The position numbers were made by a program, and so were the translations under genes. A DNA stretch of 51,998 nucleotides from a virus: positions 1 through 51,998 of the IMG/VR virus record IMGVR_UViG_3300012358_000003; one strand, written 5' to 3'. Position 1 is the stretch's first letter; each line of letters begins with the position of its first letter. Shown here one piece after another: positions 16,705 through 24,874 of the stretch. A model generated the notes under the pieces. That model saw nothing but the letters and a program-made list of their open reading frames with translations. It ran no database searches and was not told where the DNA came from.

Positions 16705-18704
16705 CGTACCAGGTCCTTCGTCTCACCCCAGCTCAATCCAACCTCGGGGTCGGCGAGGTGGGGCACTTCAAACTCTATGGCGTGCTCCATCACTTCCTTG
16801 ATACGCCACGCGTCCCTGTCGTCCCAGATCGTTTGCCCCAGCTCGTCGTATACCTGGATCTGGGGCGTCAGGCCGATGCTGTCTAGGGTGACGATAGCTT
16901 GCTTCGTCTGGTCTGCGGCGGAACCTTGACATATCGAGTTAAGCGCCTTGTGGGCGCCCGACCGCTCGATGCTCTGACCCCACATCTCGACCGCTTGGTC
17001 GTAGTCCGACATCGGAACGGACGTCCTCTTGCGGTCCCAGTCCTTCGGCTCCCACTCGTTAAACCGGCGCTTCCGCCCCAGCACGGTCCTGATGAAGCCC
17101 TGCGCCTGGACTATCTCCATGCACCGCTCTTCAAGCTTCTTAACATATGGTATACCTGTATGGTATATCTTCAGCAGGGCCTTGGCCTCGTCCCTCGAGA
17201 TGCCGAGCTTGGCGGCGAGCTTGTCGACACCCATGCCATAGGCCGACCCCAGGTTGATGTCCTTAGCTATCCGGTAGCTGACGCCTGCGTCGGCGTTCAG
17301 CGGCTTGCCTGTGTGTTCACGTATAAGCTCCTCGACAAGACGGTGGTAACTTATCGACGGGTCCTCTATATACCGCTGCCGCACCTCGGCCGCGCCCTTG
17401 TACCTCTTGAGGTAGGCGAAGTGGACCATGATTCGGGGTTCTTGTTGCGAGTAGTCATTCTTGCAGTACTTCCCGCCATCGTCTGGTACGAACACAGACC
17501 GGATCTTCTTGCCCCACACGGGGTCGCGTACCGGGATATTCGTGAGGTTTGGTTTGCTAGACGCGATACGACCAGTGGTGGTGCCGTTCTCTCGATCTTC
17601 GTCGTCCTGCCTCAGCTGGTGCCACTGCGGGTGCAACCTGCCACGTACATTATTATTGAGTATCATTGTGTCGAGGAAGTCTCGACGGATCTTTCCCATG
17701 ACCCGAAACTCTCTGAGCCACCCAAAGACCTCGTGCTCTGGTGCCATCTTCTCAAACCACTCGTTCGTGAACGACGGCTGTCCCTGAGGGTGCTGCTTCG
17801 TTGGTTTCGTGTATCGGACGTGGAAGCCGAGACCCATCTGGTTCATGAAGACTGCAAGACTCTTACTAGACCACGGGTCTACCTTGTACCCTGTGTGGTC
17901 CCATATCTTGCCGAGGACCACGTTCTCGTCTGCCTGCATCTCGACCGAGAGCATCTCAGCTTTGTCGAGGTCGACCTTGATGCCACGTGCCCGCATCTTC
18001 CACAAGACGGGAAGCAGGTCGCTCTCCAGCTTCCAGATGTCAGACAGCTTCTCCTTCTCTATCTGGTCCAGCTGTAGCTTCAATATATCTATAGGGAACT
18101 GGGCGTCGTCCTCGCCATACTCACCGACGTATTTCGAGTGCAGTCTCCACAGGTCTTTCTTCGGGTCAAGGTCGAAGTCCACTGCAGCCTGGAGCAGCTT
18201 CTTCTCACTCTTGCCCTTACCAAGGTACCTCCACGACAGCGCCTCGAGTGAGTTGCCGTCCTCTCGGTTCTCATCAAGGATGGGCTCAGCGACCTGAACG
18301 TCGGCGAACGGCCCATGCATCTCGACTCCGAGGGAGGCGAGCGCCTCCATCTCGTACATGAGGTTCGCGCCAACCTTGAGCTGGCCAGGCCTCTTGAGCT
18401 GGTCCTTGACGTACCTGACGACGAGGTCCTTGTCCATGTTCCCACCCTGCTCGTGACCGAACGGCAGGTACATCTTGGCACCGTAGTCTGTCGCCAGGTT
18501 GACGCCCACTACTCTGGCGTCGCCGCGTATGAAGCCCGGACCCATCTTCATAAGGTTAGGGTCCTTGGACTCGACGTCGACACCGATCATCTTGGCTCGT
18601 CCAAGGTCAGGCAACTCTGCCGGCGGCACCCAGTCCGACACTGGTGCAAACATGGCAAGCTGGAAGCCGCCGACGTGTGAGTTCCTCTTGGGTTTGGTCG
18701 CCAT
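16701..18704 (-). CDS. DNA polymerase I, family A, with 3'-5' exonuclease domain
   Basis: The product is 667 residues. The exonuclease half shows 'GVDVESKDP' (D-x-E), 'NLMYEME' and 'YGEDD'. The polymerase half shows motif A 'NDYSQQEPR' (usual form DYSQIELR), motif B 'RIAKDINLGSAYGMG' and motif C 'QVYDELG' (usual form VHDE). The position equal to E. coli Phe762 is Leu. There is no 5'-3' exonuclease domain. It is the replicative polymerase of the phage by inference. The start overlaps the dCMP deaminase stop as TAATG, so it is expressed with the nucleotide-modification genes. Confidence 0.95.
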   Translation of the reverse strand: MATKPKRNSHVGGFQLAMFAPVSDWVPPAELPDLGRAKMIGVDVESKDPNLMKMGPGFIRGDARVVGVNLATDYGAKMYLPFGHEQGGNMDKDLVVRYVKDQLKRPGQLKVGANLMYEMEALASLGVEMHGPFADVQVAEPILDENREDGNSLEALSWRYLGKGKSEKKLLQAAVDFDLDPKKDLWRLHSKYVGEYGEDDAQFPIDILKLQLDQIEKEKLSDIWKLESDLLPVLWKMRARGIKVDLDKAEMLSVEMQADENVVLGKIWDHTGYKVDPWSSKSLAVFMNQMGLGFHVRYTKPTKQHPQGQPSFTNEWFEKMAPEHEVFGWLREFRVMGKIRRDFLDTMILNNNVRGRLHPQWHQLRQDDEDRENGTTTGRIASSKPNLTNIPVRDPVWGKKIRSVFVPDDGGKYCKNDYSQQEPRIMVHFAYLKRYKGAAEVRQRYIEDPSISYHRLVEELIREHTGKPLNADAGVSYRIAKDINLGSAYGMGVDKLAAKLGISRDEAKALLKIYHTGIPYVKKLEERCMEIVQAQGFIRTVLGRKRRFNEWEPKDWDRKRTSVPMSDYDQAVEMWGQSIERSGAHKALNSICQGSAADQTKQAIVTLDSIGLTPQIQVYDELGQTIWDDRDAWRIKEVMEHAIEFEVPHLADPEVGLSWGETKDLVR

Positions 18705-19147
18705 TATAGTGGTATCTCGTCAGATTCGTCGTAAGGTTCTAGCTCCACTCCTGCTTCAGAGAACATGGCGCGTGTCGACTCCAGCTCGACTTCTAGAGCC
18801 TGGAACGTGCCCTTACCGTACAAGACCTTGAGTATGCCTGCCTGTATCAGAGTCCTTGCGCACGTAGCACAGGGGACATGGGTCGTGACGACCATGCAGA
18901 ACTCAGTCCTGATGCCGTTGCGTGCCGCGAACGCGATCAAGTTCGCCTCAGCGTGCGAAGCGTACATGTACTTGGTAGGTCTCTCGAACCGTTCAGGACG
19001 ATCCTCGACACCACGAGGAGGTCCGTTGAAACCTGTGAGTATCACGGACCCATGCGGGTCGACCAATACTGCACCGACCTTGGTCGAGTCCTTGGACTTC
19101 TTCGCCGCCGCCTCGGCGAAGCTCATGTAGTACTCGTCCCAGCCCAT
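18704..19147 (-). CDS. dCMP deaminase
   Basis: The product is 147 residues with the zinc site of the cytidine/dCMP deaminase family: 'SHAEANLI' (His-Ala-Glu) near residue 65 and 'VPCATCARTL' (PCxxC) near residue 93. It converts dCMP to dUMP, feeding dTMP synthesis. It follows the ThyA homologue by 3 bp. The last residues 'ESDEIPL' resemble the SSB-type tip found on four other proteins here. With the neighbour acting on dCMP, this enzyme may set the balance between T and modified C pools. Confidence 0.9.
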   Translation of the reverse strand: MGWDEYYMSFAEAAAKKSKDSTKVGAVLVDPHGSVILTGFNGPPRGVEDRPERFERPTKYMYASHAEANLIAFAARNGIRTEFCMVVTTHVPCATCARTLIQAGILKVLYGKGTFQALEVELESTRAMFSEAGVELEPYDESDEIPL

Positions 19148-19150
19148 GGC

Positions 19151-19969
19151 TCAGCCCTCGAACATCGTCAAGAGTCCTTCAGGACTGTTCGCACAGTCCC
19201 AGAGGTGTTCCACAAACTCGTCAGCGTCGTCGTACTTAGACGGGTTGAACAGTGGCCTGGAGTATCCTACAGGAGTCCCATGCTCCTCAAACTGCTCCAA
19301 CACCATCCCCACGTCAGGTGAGTTTCTTTCATAGATGTGCTTGGACCCTGCCGTAAGAAACAGGTTTCCAAGCTCAAGGACCAAGTCTACCTGGTCCTCG
19401 AATAGAGTCATGAGCTGCAACAGGACAGCAAACGAGATCGCGGAGAAGTTTACGATATCGTACGGGTGACCTAGCCACAGGTCCGAGGACCTCATCGACG
19501 CGACACAGTGTAACATGTTGTGTCGGACCAAGAACTGCAGAGATAAGGTGCACGGAACATCTTTCGTTGGACCTGGGTTCTCCCTCCAGATGTTGATGAC
19601 CGCCTGCCGGCTGTTGATGTCATTCAGCAAGGTCGCCACAACATAGTCAACCTGGCTCTTGATCTTGGGACCGTAGGCCCCGAAGAACTTTTCGCCGTCG
19701 TCGGAGAACTTGCTGATCTCTTTCGAGTAAGGTGCGATAGTCGACACGCGGTCGTCGCCAGACAGTATCCATGCCGCCTCAGCCGCCATGAACCTGTACC
19801 CGAGCTTCCGATGCTCGTTTAGGATGACCGGGTTCTTCATCGATATCGTCGACGTAAGGGCCAGACTCTCGTAGACGAGCATCCCGCGCGGTGAGACTCG
19901 GTTACCATACTTGAAGACGTGCTCAAGGTCACGTATCCAGGCCCTATCGGCACTGATAAGGTCGTCCAT
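19151..19969 (-). CDS. dCMP hydroxymethylase-type thymidylate synthase homologue
   Basis: The product is 272 residues. The catalytic core is intact: 'DVPCTLSLQFLVR' carries the nucleophilic Cys, 'MRSSDLWLG' the phosphate-binding Arg/Ser/Asp, and 'GSKHIYERN' the His and Tyr of the ThyA family. In 'HPYDIVNFS' an Asp replaces the Asn (Asn177 in E. coli ThyA) that binds the uracil ring. The same Asn-to-Asp change defines dCMP hydroxymethylase of T4 (Asp179), and shifts preference from dUMP to dCMP. Hence the product is probably 5-hydroxymethyl-dCMP (or 5-methyl-dCMP). TGATG overlap with the kinase gene. Confidence 0.8.
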   Translation of the reverse strand: MDDLISADRAWIRDLEHVFKYGNRVSPRGMLVYESLALTSTISMKNPVILNEHRKLGYRFMAAEAAWILSGDDRVSTIAPYSKEISKFSDDGEKFFGAYGPKIKSQVDYVVATLLNDINSRQAVINIWRENPGPTKDVPCTLSLQFLVRHNMLHCVASMRSSDLWLGHPYDIVNFSAISFAVLLQLMTLFEDQVDLVLELGNLFLTAGSKHIYERNSPDVGMVLEQFEEHGTPVGYSRPLFNPSKYDDADEFVEHLWDCANSPEGLLTMFEG

Positions 19970-20565
19970 CAGAGGTCACTCCTGTAATCCTCGGTGAACT
20001 CCAGGATATTATGACATATCTCTCTCATGACAACACCCCTGGAGACGGTGTCGTTGTCGAAATTGTCGAACATGTCGTATCGGCAAACGTTCTCTTTGAT
20101 GCCGAGGTAGCTCCTGTATATGTCGATGTAGCCGTCGTACACGCGGTTCAGTCCCTCGTCGTACATCTCGACGCGTCGCTGCTTCAGCTCGTTGTAGTGG
20201 GTGAGGTAGCGCTCACGGTCCTCCGGGAGGCACATGACGAAGACCACACCTAGCTTGTTTGCGACGTGCTCAAATAGTGGAAAATGCTTCGCGACCTTGG
20301 ACCCGCCTCTGTAAGCTTCAGCGTAGATGAGTTCGCTCGGCCACCACCTGTCGATGATGACCGGGTTATGCTGGGCGAGGTGAGCCGCCACGCGGATCGC
20401 TGCAAAGTGGTAGAGGTGCATCTTCTCCTTCCACCGATACGTCAAATGGATGTATCGCGCCCCCAGGAGGTCCTGCATCTCGTGAGACAGAGTCGTCTTA
20501 CCGGCCCCGTCCGGTCCCTCGAACACGATGATCGGGTATCGAGATTTCTCGAGCAGGTCGATCAT
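19969..20565 (-). CDS. Deoxynucleoside monophosphate kinase (thymidylate-kinase-like)
   Basis: The product is 198 residues from ATG 20565, the ATGA overlap with the MazG-like stop; AGGA lies upstream. 'IIVFEGPDGAGKTTLSHEM' is the P-loop of the thymidylate kinase family, 'VIIDRWWPSELIYAEAYR' the DR(x) motif, and a Lys/Arg-rich lid follows 'CLPEDRERY'. Position between a dCMP-modifying enzyme and a MazG-like protein suggests phosphorylation of the modified dCMP and/or dTMP to diphosphates. Confidence 0.75.
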   Translation of the reverse strand: MIDLLEKSRYPIIVFEGPDGAGKTTLSHEMQDLLGARYIHLTYRWKEKMHLYHFAAIRVAAHLAQHNPVIIDRWWPSELIYAEAYRGGSKVAKHFPLFEHVANKLGVVFVMCLPEDRERYLTHYNELKQRRVEMYDEGLNRVYDGYIDIYRSYLGIKENVCRYDMFDNFDNDTVSRGVVMREICHNILEFTEDYRSDL

Positions 20566-21059
20566 TCGTCCTGTTCCTTGACCAAGTCGCTCAGGTCTGG
20601 CGGCGTCCACCCACGGGGCTTGACGACGTCGTACTTCGACACACGTTTCGAGTCCGAGAGGTTCTCCACCCGGACCTTCTTCATGTTCGCCCCATGGACC
20701 CGGCGCCAGCCCTCGTGGAAGTCGACTCCGTGGAGGTGGACCGTACCAAGGAGCACGTAGGCCAGGTCGATGAGAGAATCGAACTGCACCTCAAGGTTGC
20801 GGCCCCCTTCGTTCTGGCTGGTGAGCCACCGGTTCTCCTTCTTGATGTGCTCGTGAAGCTCGTTGAGCTGCCTGGCGATGTGGGTGTAGCCTGCCGATAT
20901 CGCGTACTCGGCAAGCTCCTCCATCATGAAGCCCATGCGGAACAGGAAGAGGTCCCGCGGAAGTTCCCGCGGTCCCCCGTCGTACTCAAGCTCGAACTTC
21001 CTGTGGAAGTCCTCGACGTCGGTGAGGAACGACTGGATGCGGTGCGTTGTGTCAGACAT
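20562..21059 (-). CDS. MazG-like nucleotide pyrophosphohydrolase
   Basis: The product is 165 residues from ATG 21059; earlier in-frame starts lie deep in the upstream gene. 'FMMEELAEYAISAG' (E-E-x-x-E) and 'FDSLIDLAYVLLGT' (D-x-x-x-D) are the metal-binding helices of all-alpha NTP pyrophosphohydrolases. 'DFHEGWRRVHGANMKKV' is a common end of the phage branch. A role as dCTP/dUTP pyrophosphatase supplying dCMP to the next enzymes would fit the operon but is inference. Overlap of 8 bp with the upstream gene. Confidence 0.75.
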   Translation of the reverse strand: MSDTTHRIQSFLTDVEDFHRKFELEYDGGPRELPRDLFLFRMGFMMEELAEYAISAGYTHIARQLNELHEHIKKENRWLTSQNEGGRNLEVQFDSLIDLAYVLLGTVHLHGVDFHEGWRRVHGANMKKVRVENLSDSKRVSKYDVVKPRGWTPPDLSDLVKEQDE

Positions 21060-21990
21060 TTGCCAGATCCTTCCAGTTTTCGCTCGAGGTCCACGGCTCG
21101 GCAAGCTCCTGGATTGGAGCATACTTCCGCTCGTAACCTTGGGGAGCGACAGTCAAGCGCCAGAAGCAGTTGCGTGCCTCGCGCGGGAACAGTGGCGCGA
21201 ACAGGATCGCCGCCAGATTACTGTCGAAGTAGCCGTTGAGTCGCTCATAGACCCGATATACGTCTTGGCCGTACCTTGACAGGAGCAAGTGGTCGTAGTC
21301 CCGCTTCGACGCGAACGTGCCGAACTGTTCCACGATGCCGAAGCCGAGCTCCTCGAGCAACCAGCCCAGGGCCTCGTTCTTCATCTCATTGACGTGGTTG
21401 TCGGCAGTGTCGGTGACGTTCCAGTTCGGTGTCGACATGAAGAAGGTCGGCGTGTGGCCGTGGAACTCCTTCGTCTTCTCCATGATGTACTTCACACGCA
21501 TCAGGACGCGGATGACGTGCTCAGGCTCGATGTGCTCGAGGACTTCGAAGCATGTGATGAGGTTCGGGATGGAGAAGTAGTCCTCCCCGTTGTCGCCCTT
21601 GACGTTCAAGCAGAGTTCGCCATCCTTGGCGTTGTCGAACCACACGTTGTGGTCGTTGGCGAAATCGACCGAGCCAAAGGTCGTCGGCTTGAACCTCGTG
21701 TTCGTGAATATGTCCGTGTTGAACTTGGAGCTGTGGTTGTAGTCCAGGCCAATATACTCCAACGGGGCGATGCGATTGGACAGCATCATGCGCGCGAGAG
21801 GGACATCCACGCCGCACCCAATGTCCAGGACCCGGATGTTCTTGTAAGCGTGCTTCTGCAGTAGGAACTTGATCACGTGGGACCACCTCACGCAGTGTGA
21901 GATATAGTCCCGGTGGATGAGGATGCGCTCCTCGGCAGTGTCGATGGACAGGTGTGTATTGTCGATGGACTTGCCACGAACGTTGGCCAT
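21052..21990 (-). CDS. Class I SAM-dependent methyltransferase
   Basis: The product is 312 residues. 'RVLDIGCGVDVPLARMML' is motif I of class I methyltransferases, 'IGLDYNH' motif II, and 'ITCFEVLEHIEPEHV' motif IV. No DNA-methylase catalytic motif (DPPY or PC) is seen, so the acceptor is unknown. It starts the nucleotide-modification operon with CAGGAG before its ATG. It may act on a modified base, on a small molecule or on RNA. A terminator-like hairpin lies just upstream, so its transcription may depend on readthrough from the promoter at 22487-22515. Confidence 0.75.
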   Translation of the reverse strand: MANVRGKSIDNTHLSIDTAEERILIHRDYISHCVRWSHVIKFLLQKHAYKNIRVLDIGCGVDVPLARMMLSNRIAPLEYIGLDYNHSSKFNTDIFTNTRFKPTTFGSVDFANDHNVWFDNAKDGELCLNVKGDNGEDYFSIPNLITCFEVLEHIEPEHVIRVLMRVKYIMEKTKEFHGHTPTFFMSTPNWNVTDTADNHVNEMKNEALGWLLEELGFGIVEQFGTFASKRDYDHLLLSRYGQDVYRVYERLNGYFDSNLAAILFAPLFPREARNCFWRLTVAPQGYERKYAPIQELAEPWTSSENWKDLANV

Positions 21991-22004
21991 TCTTGTCTCC
22001 TGAC

Positions 22005-22059
22005 AGGAAAAGAAAAAGCCCGCTCCCGGTCCGGATGGAGTACGGACAGAGGCGGGCTT
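22005..22059 (-). terminator. Rho-independent terminator after the 107-residue protein gene
   Basis: On the minus strand AAGCCCGC (22059-22052) pairs with GCGGGCTT (22023-22016), with an inner GTCCG/CGGAC pairing, followed by TTTTTCTTTTCC. It should end or reduce transcription before the methyltransferase gene. Confidence 0.8.
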
Positions 22060-22063
22060 AATT

Positions 22064-22092
22064 AGCTATGGAACGAGGGAAGAACCATAGCT
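22064..22092 (-). other. Second hairpin in tandem with the terminator
   Basis: AGCTATGG (22064-22071) and CCATAGCT (22085-22092) form a perfect 8 bp stem with a 13-base loop, directly after the stop of the 107-residue protein gene and 4 bases before the terminator stem. It has no T-run. It may protect the 3' end of the mRNA. Confidence 0.6.
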
Positions 22093-22099
22093 GGGTGGA

Positions 22100-22423
22100 T
22101 TACTTCGCCGGCTTGGCGGGGGCTTCGGCCGGGGACTTTTCGGCCTTCGCCGGCTTCTCGGTCTTCTCCTTCGGCTCCTTCGGCGCCTTGATGGTCTCGA
22201 TCAAGCCAGTCTCGGCGAACTTTGGCGCGTAGTAGGCGAAGATACGATCCGGCGGCTGCCGGGTCACGAGGGCGCCGGAGGCGACGACCGCGTCCACCAT
22301 GGCCTTGCGATCCACGTCCTTGCCGACGCCCTGGGCGAGCAGATAGTCGTAGAACGCCTTCTGCTGCGGGGCAATCTTCTCGCCTTCATTGAGCTTGCGC
22401 TTCAGCACAACCTTGTCGGACAT
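22100..22423 (-). CDS. Small protein with F-x-Y-Y domain and Lys/Pro/Ala tail (paralogue 1)
   Basis: The product is 107 residues from ATG 22423 with AGGAGA upstream. Residues about 22-80 are a helical/winged-type domain ending in 'RIFAYYAPKFAETGLI'; this motif recurs in the proteins at 24874-25542 and 38881-39189. The last 30 residues are a tail made almost only of Lys, Pro, Ala and Glu, like histone or nucleoid-protein tails. It is the only gene between a strong promoter and a terminator, so it should be abundant. DNA binding is a fair guess. Confidence 0.7.
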   Translation of the reverse strand: MSDKVVLKRKLNEGEKIAPQQKAFYDYLLAQGVGKDVDRKAMVDAVVASGALVTRQPPDRIFAYYAPKFAETGLIETIKAPKEPKEKTEKPAKAEKSPAEAPAKPAK

Positions 22424-22486
22424 AAACTTTCTCCTGTTTTGTGTGGTCGCCACCTTCATTGGTTGGCGATTTCTATTTACCTATAC

Positions 22487-22515
22487 AGTGTATCACGATG
22501 TAAATCGCAAGTAAA
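22487..22515 (-). promoter_or_regulatory. Promoter for the 107-residue F-x-Y-Y protein gene
   Basis: On the minus strand TTTACT (22515-22510), 17-base spacer, TGA and TACACT (22492-22487). The block TTTACTTGCGATTTAC is nearly the same as in the promoter at 34685-34713. A 6 bp hairpin (TCGCCA/TGGCGA, 22447-22469) lies in the leader. Confidence 0.75.
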
Positions 22516-22541
22516 TAGGCTAAATGCAACTAGCCTCGTCT

Positions 22542-24758
22542 CTAAAATGGTATCTCCTCGTGAGTGATGAGCCCCCTGTTGTGCCCGACCAGGTCTTTTT
22601 CGTCTGCGACGTCGAACGACAACCAGTCGTGGTTAACGTGCATCGACTTATCGAAGTGCATCCTCGCGTCGTTGAGCCTCGGTAGCGTTGTAGCAGACTG
22701 CCTGTCTGGTCCAAGTAACTTCCTCTGGAAGTCCTCAGACGGAGCCAACTGCCTCAACCTCCTGAAGAATGCGTTTATCGTGGGCATGCGCCGGTGTCCC
22801 ATCATGTTGAGGTACGACACACAATCTTCGTGCAGTTCTGCCGTCTTGACTGACGAGAGCCAGCCAGTCTTCGACATGAGGAGCGTGTTGCCTTGTTGAA
22901 GACACGTGAACCAATATGTTGCCACTGGATCCATCGAGGTCTCTTTTTGCTGGGTCAGGGCCATCGTCTCTGGCAGGGCCCGGATGTCCGTCGACTTCAG
23001 GTCGAAGTTCATCATCTCGTGCAGGAGCGCCCCATAACCCCCGTGGTCCATCTGGTCGAGCATCGCAATAAAGTAGCTCCTGTCCTGCTTGTTGCCGTCG
23101 CCAACGTCTAGTACGGCGAACCTCCTCTCGTCGAAAGCGGCGGGTACCACCCAATCTTCATTTGTAGTGATGAGCAGGCGCAAGTAGTTATTGACCTGCA
23201 GTGAGTCACGCCCCTTCTGTTCGATACGCTGAGTGTCGGAGGTGACGAGGGACTTGAGCTTTCCCACGTGTCTAGGGTCACCTCCCCAGAAGCCTTCATC
23301 TGAGTGCAGCAGTACAGTTGAAGCCATGTGTGAGTTGAAGTTTCCAAAGAGGTACCTCTCCTGGTCGATGAGCGTGTAGTGCCTCTGTATCAGTCGCCCG
23401 AATATCTTCCCAACGATCGTCTTGCCGGCACCTTGCTTCCCTCGTAAGGAGAGGCTAGTGCCTGACTTATTTCCCGGGTGCTGGATGATGTCGGCGAACC
23501 ACCCGAACACCCACCTGTAAAGTTCCTCGTCGTCCTGGCATACGTTCTTGAGCAAGTGCTCGTGGAATATTGACCAGTCCCCGGCCTCATCTGGCTCGAA
23601 GCTGAACCCCTGCCACAGGTTGTAGTGCTCCGGACGGTCGCGACCTGGCTCGAATATCAGTCCACGATAAGTCCTGCGGTCCGGGTGGATCAGCCAGTAG
23701 TCACCCAGCTTGACTTGGTTCCTCCCACTCGCTATGAGCTGATTTGAGAAGAATTGCTTGAACGCTTCTACCGACCAGTACTCGACATCTACGCTGCCGT
23801 CGTATGGGTCCTTCTTCTCATACAAGACTGCCGGGCGTCCGCCTGTAACAATAAACGCATACTCGCGGTTTATCTTGGCAACCTGGCTGTCGGACACTGG
23901 GACGAACGGTCTGGCTCTAGACACCAGCAGATGGTAGTCGACGATGAAGCCCTCAGGCACGTCGTCCGCGACATCCCAACCCTCAGGCAATCCTGCTGGG
24001 ACCTCGACCATGTCAGGCGCGCTGCCCTCCTGCAGGAGTATCTCCGCGAGCTCGGACATGGCCTTAAAGCCTGGGTCGTCGTTGTCTGGCCACAGGATAA
24101 CTTTGCGACCTTTCAGGTACTTGGTGTCTGAGTACTTCACTGCTGCCGCGCCGCCTGGCCACGTCGTGCAGACGTACTTGTCCTTGAAGATCTTCTGGGC
24201 GGCGTCCGCGGTCTTCTCACCCTCGAATACAATTATAGGTAAGTCCTTGTTCTTGAATAGTGGCAAGTTGTAGAAGGGCCTGGGCTTGTCAAAGGATTTC
24301 CAGGTCCACGACTTTCCGCCTTTGTCGCTCAAGCAGTAGCACATCGGGATCAACGTCTTGTCTACGCCTCCCTCTGAGTTTGGCTTCTCGAAACGGTGTA
24401 TTAGCCCGATGAGTGCCCCGTCGAGTTCACGGTACTCCCACGTGCGCTTCGGTTTACCGTGCTTGAAGTGCTCTACGCCGACCGGCAAGTTTACCCCGTT
24501 TGGGACAGGCCTCATCGGCTTCCACGACTCCTGGACCGTCTTCTTGGACCACATGTCCCGGTCGACTAGAGCCTGCATGACGTCCGCTTGAGAGCACCCA
24601 GCGTGGCACTTGAACAGTATCTTCCCGTGCGGTGATCGTATTGACAGGCTCGCCTTGCCGTCGTTGTGGGCCGGGCAGGTTGTTACCCACCCGTCAGCGA
24701 CCTTTGACTCTTTACCGTTGCCCAGCGCTCGGGCTAATTCTTCTGGAGATAGTGCCAT
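22542..24758 (-). CDS. Primase-helicase (CHC2-type finger, TOPRIM, DUF5906-type ATPase)
   Basis: The product is 738 residues. Zinc finger: 'CPAHNDGKASLSI' and 'FKCHAGCS' (residues about 28-60). TOPRIM: 'IIVFEGEKTADAA' and 'VILWPDNDDPG' (about 180-245). ATPase: Walker A 'GKQGAGKTIVGK' (about 455), then 'LLHSDEGFWGG' and 'LLITTNEDWVVP', as in D5/SF3-like phage helicases. It makes primers and unwinds DNA for the family A polymerase. The C-terminus 'HEEIPF' is an SSB-type tip. It follows a 36-residue ORF by 5 bp. Confidence 0.9.
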   Translation of the reverse strand: MALSPEELARALGNGKESKVADGWVTTCPAHNDGKASLSIRSPHGKILFKCHAGCSQADVMQALVDRDMWSKKTVQESWKPMRPVPNGVNLPVGVEHFKHGKPKRTWEYRELDGALIGLIHRFEKPNSEGGVDKTLIPMCYCLSDKGGKSWTWKSFDKPRPFYNLPLFKNKDLPIIVFEGEKTADAAQKIFKDKYVCTTWPGGAAAVKYSDTKYLKGRKVILWPDNDDPGFKAMSELAEILLQEGSAPDMVEVPAGLPEGWDVADDVPEGFIVDYHLLVSRARPFVPVSDSQVAKINREYAFIVTGGRPAVLYEKKDPYDGSVDVEYWSVEAFKQFFSNQLIASGRNQVKLGDYWLIHPDRRTYRGLIFEPGRDRPEHYNLWQGFSFEPDEAGDWSIFHEHLLKNVCQDDEELYRWVFGWFADIIQHPGNKSGTSLSLRGKQGAGKTIVGKIFGRLIQRHYTLIDQERYLFGNFNSHMASTVLLHSDEGFWGGDPRHVGKLKSLVTSDTQRIEQKGRDSLQVNNYLRLLITTNEDWVVPAAFDERRFAVLDVGDGNKQDRSYFIAMLDQMDHGGYGALLHEMMNFDLKSTDIRALPETMALTQQKETSMDPVATYWFTCLQQGNTLLMSKTGWLSSVKTAELHEDCVSYLNMMGHRRMPTINAFFRRLRQLAPSEDFQRKLLGPDRQSATTLPRLNDARMHFDKSMHVNHDWLSFDVADEKDLVGHNRGLITHEEIPF

Positions 24759-24763
24759 ATCTG

Positions 24764-24874
24764 CTAGACTACCGTCAGATTAAACAGACGGCAGGTAGCG
24801 TACAGCTGCTCCAATGAAGTTATCTTTACTCTCGTATCCCCAAGAACTATCCATACTTTAATTCGGTGTTCCAT
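24764..24874 (-). CDS. Very small ORF between the F-x-Y-Y protein and the primase-helicase
   Basis: The product would be 36 residues ('MEHRIKVWIVLGDTR...FNLTVV'), with ATG overlapping the upstream stop as TGATG and TAG ending five bases before the primase ATG. The spacing on both sides suggests a real coupled gene, but it is too short to judge by composition. No family recognised. Confidence 0.45.
   Translation of the reverse strand: MEHRIKVWIVLGDTRVKITSLEQLYATCRLFNLTVV

Noticed and set aside
16899-18077. 392-codon ORF on the plus strand
   Set aside because: Exact shadow of the DNA polymerase gene on the other strand.
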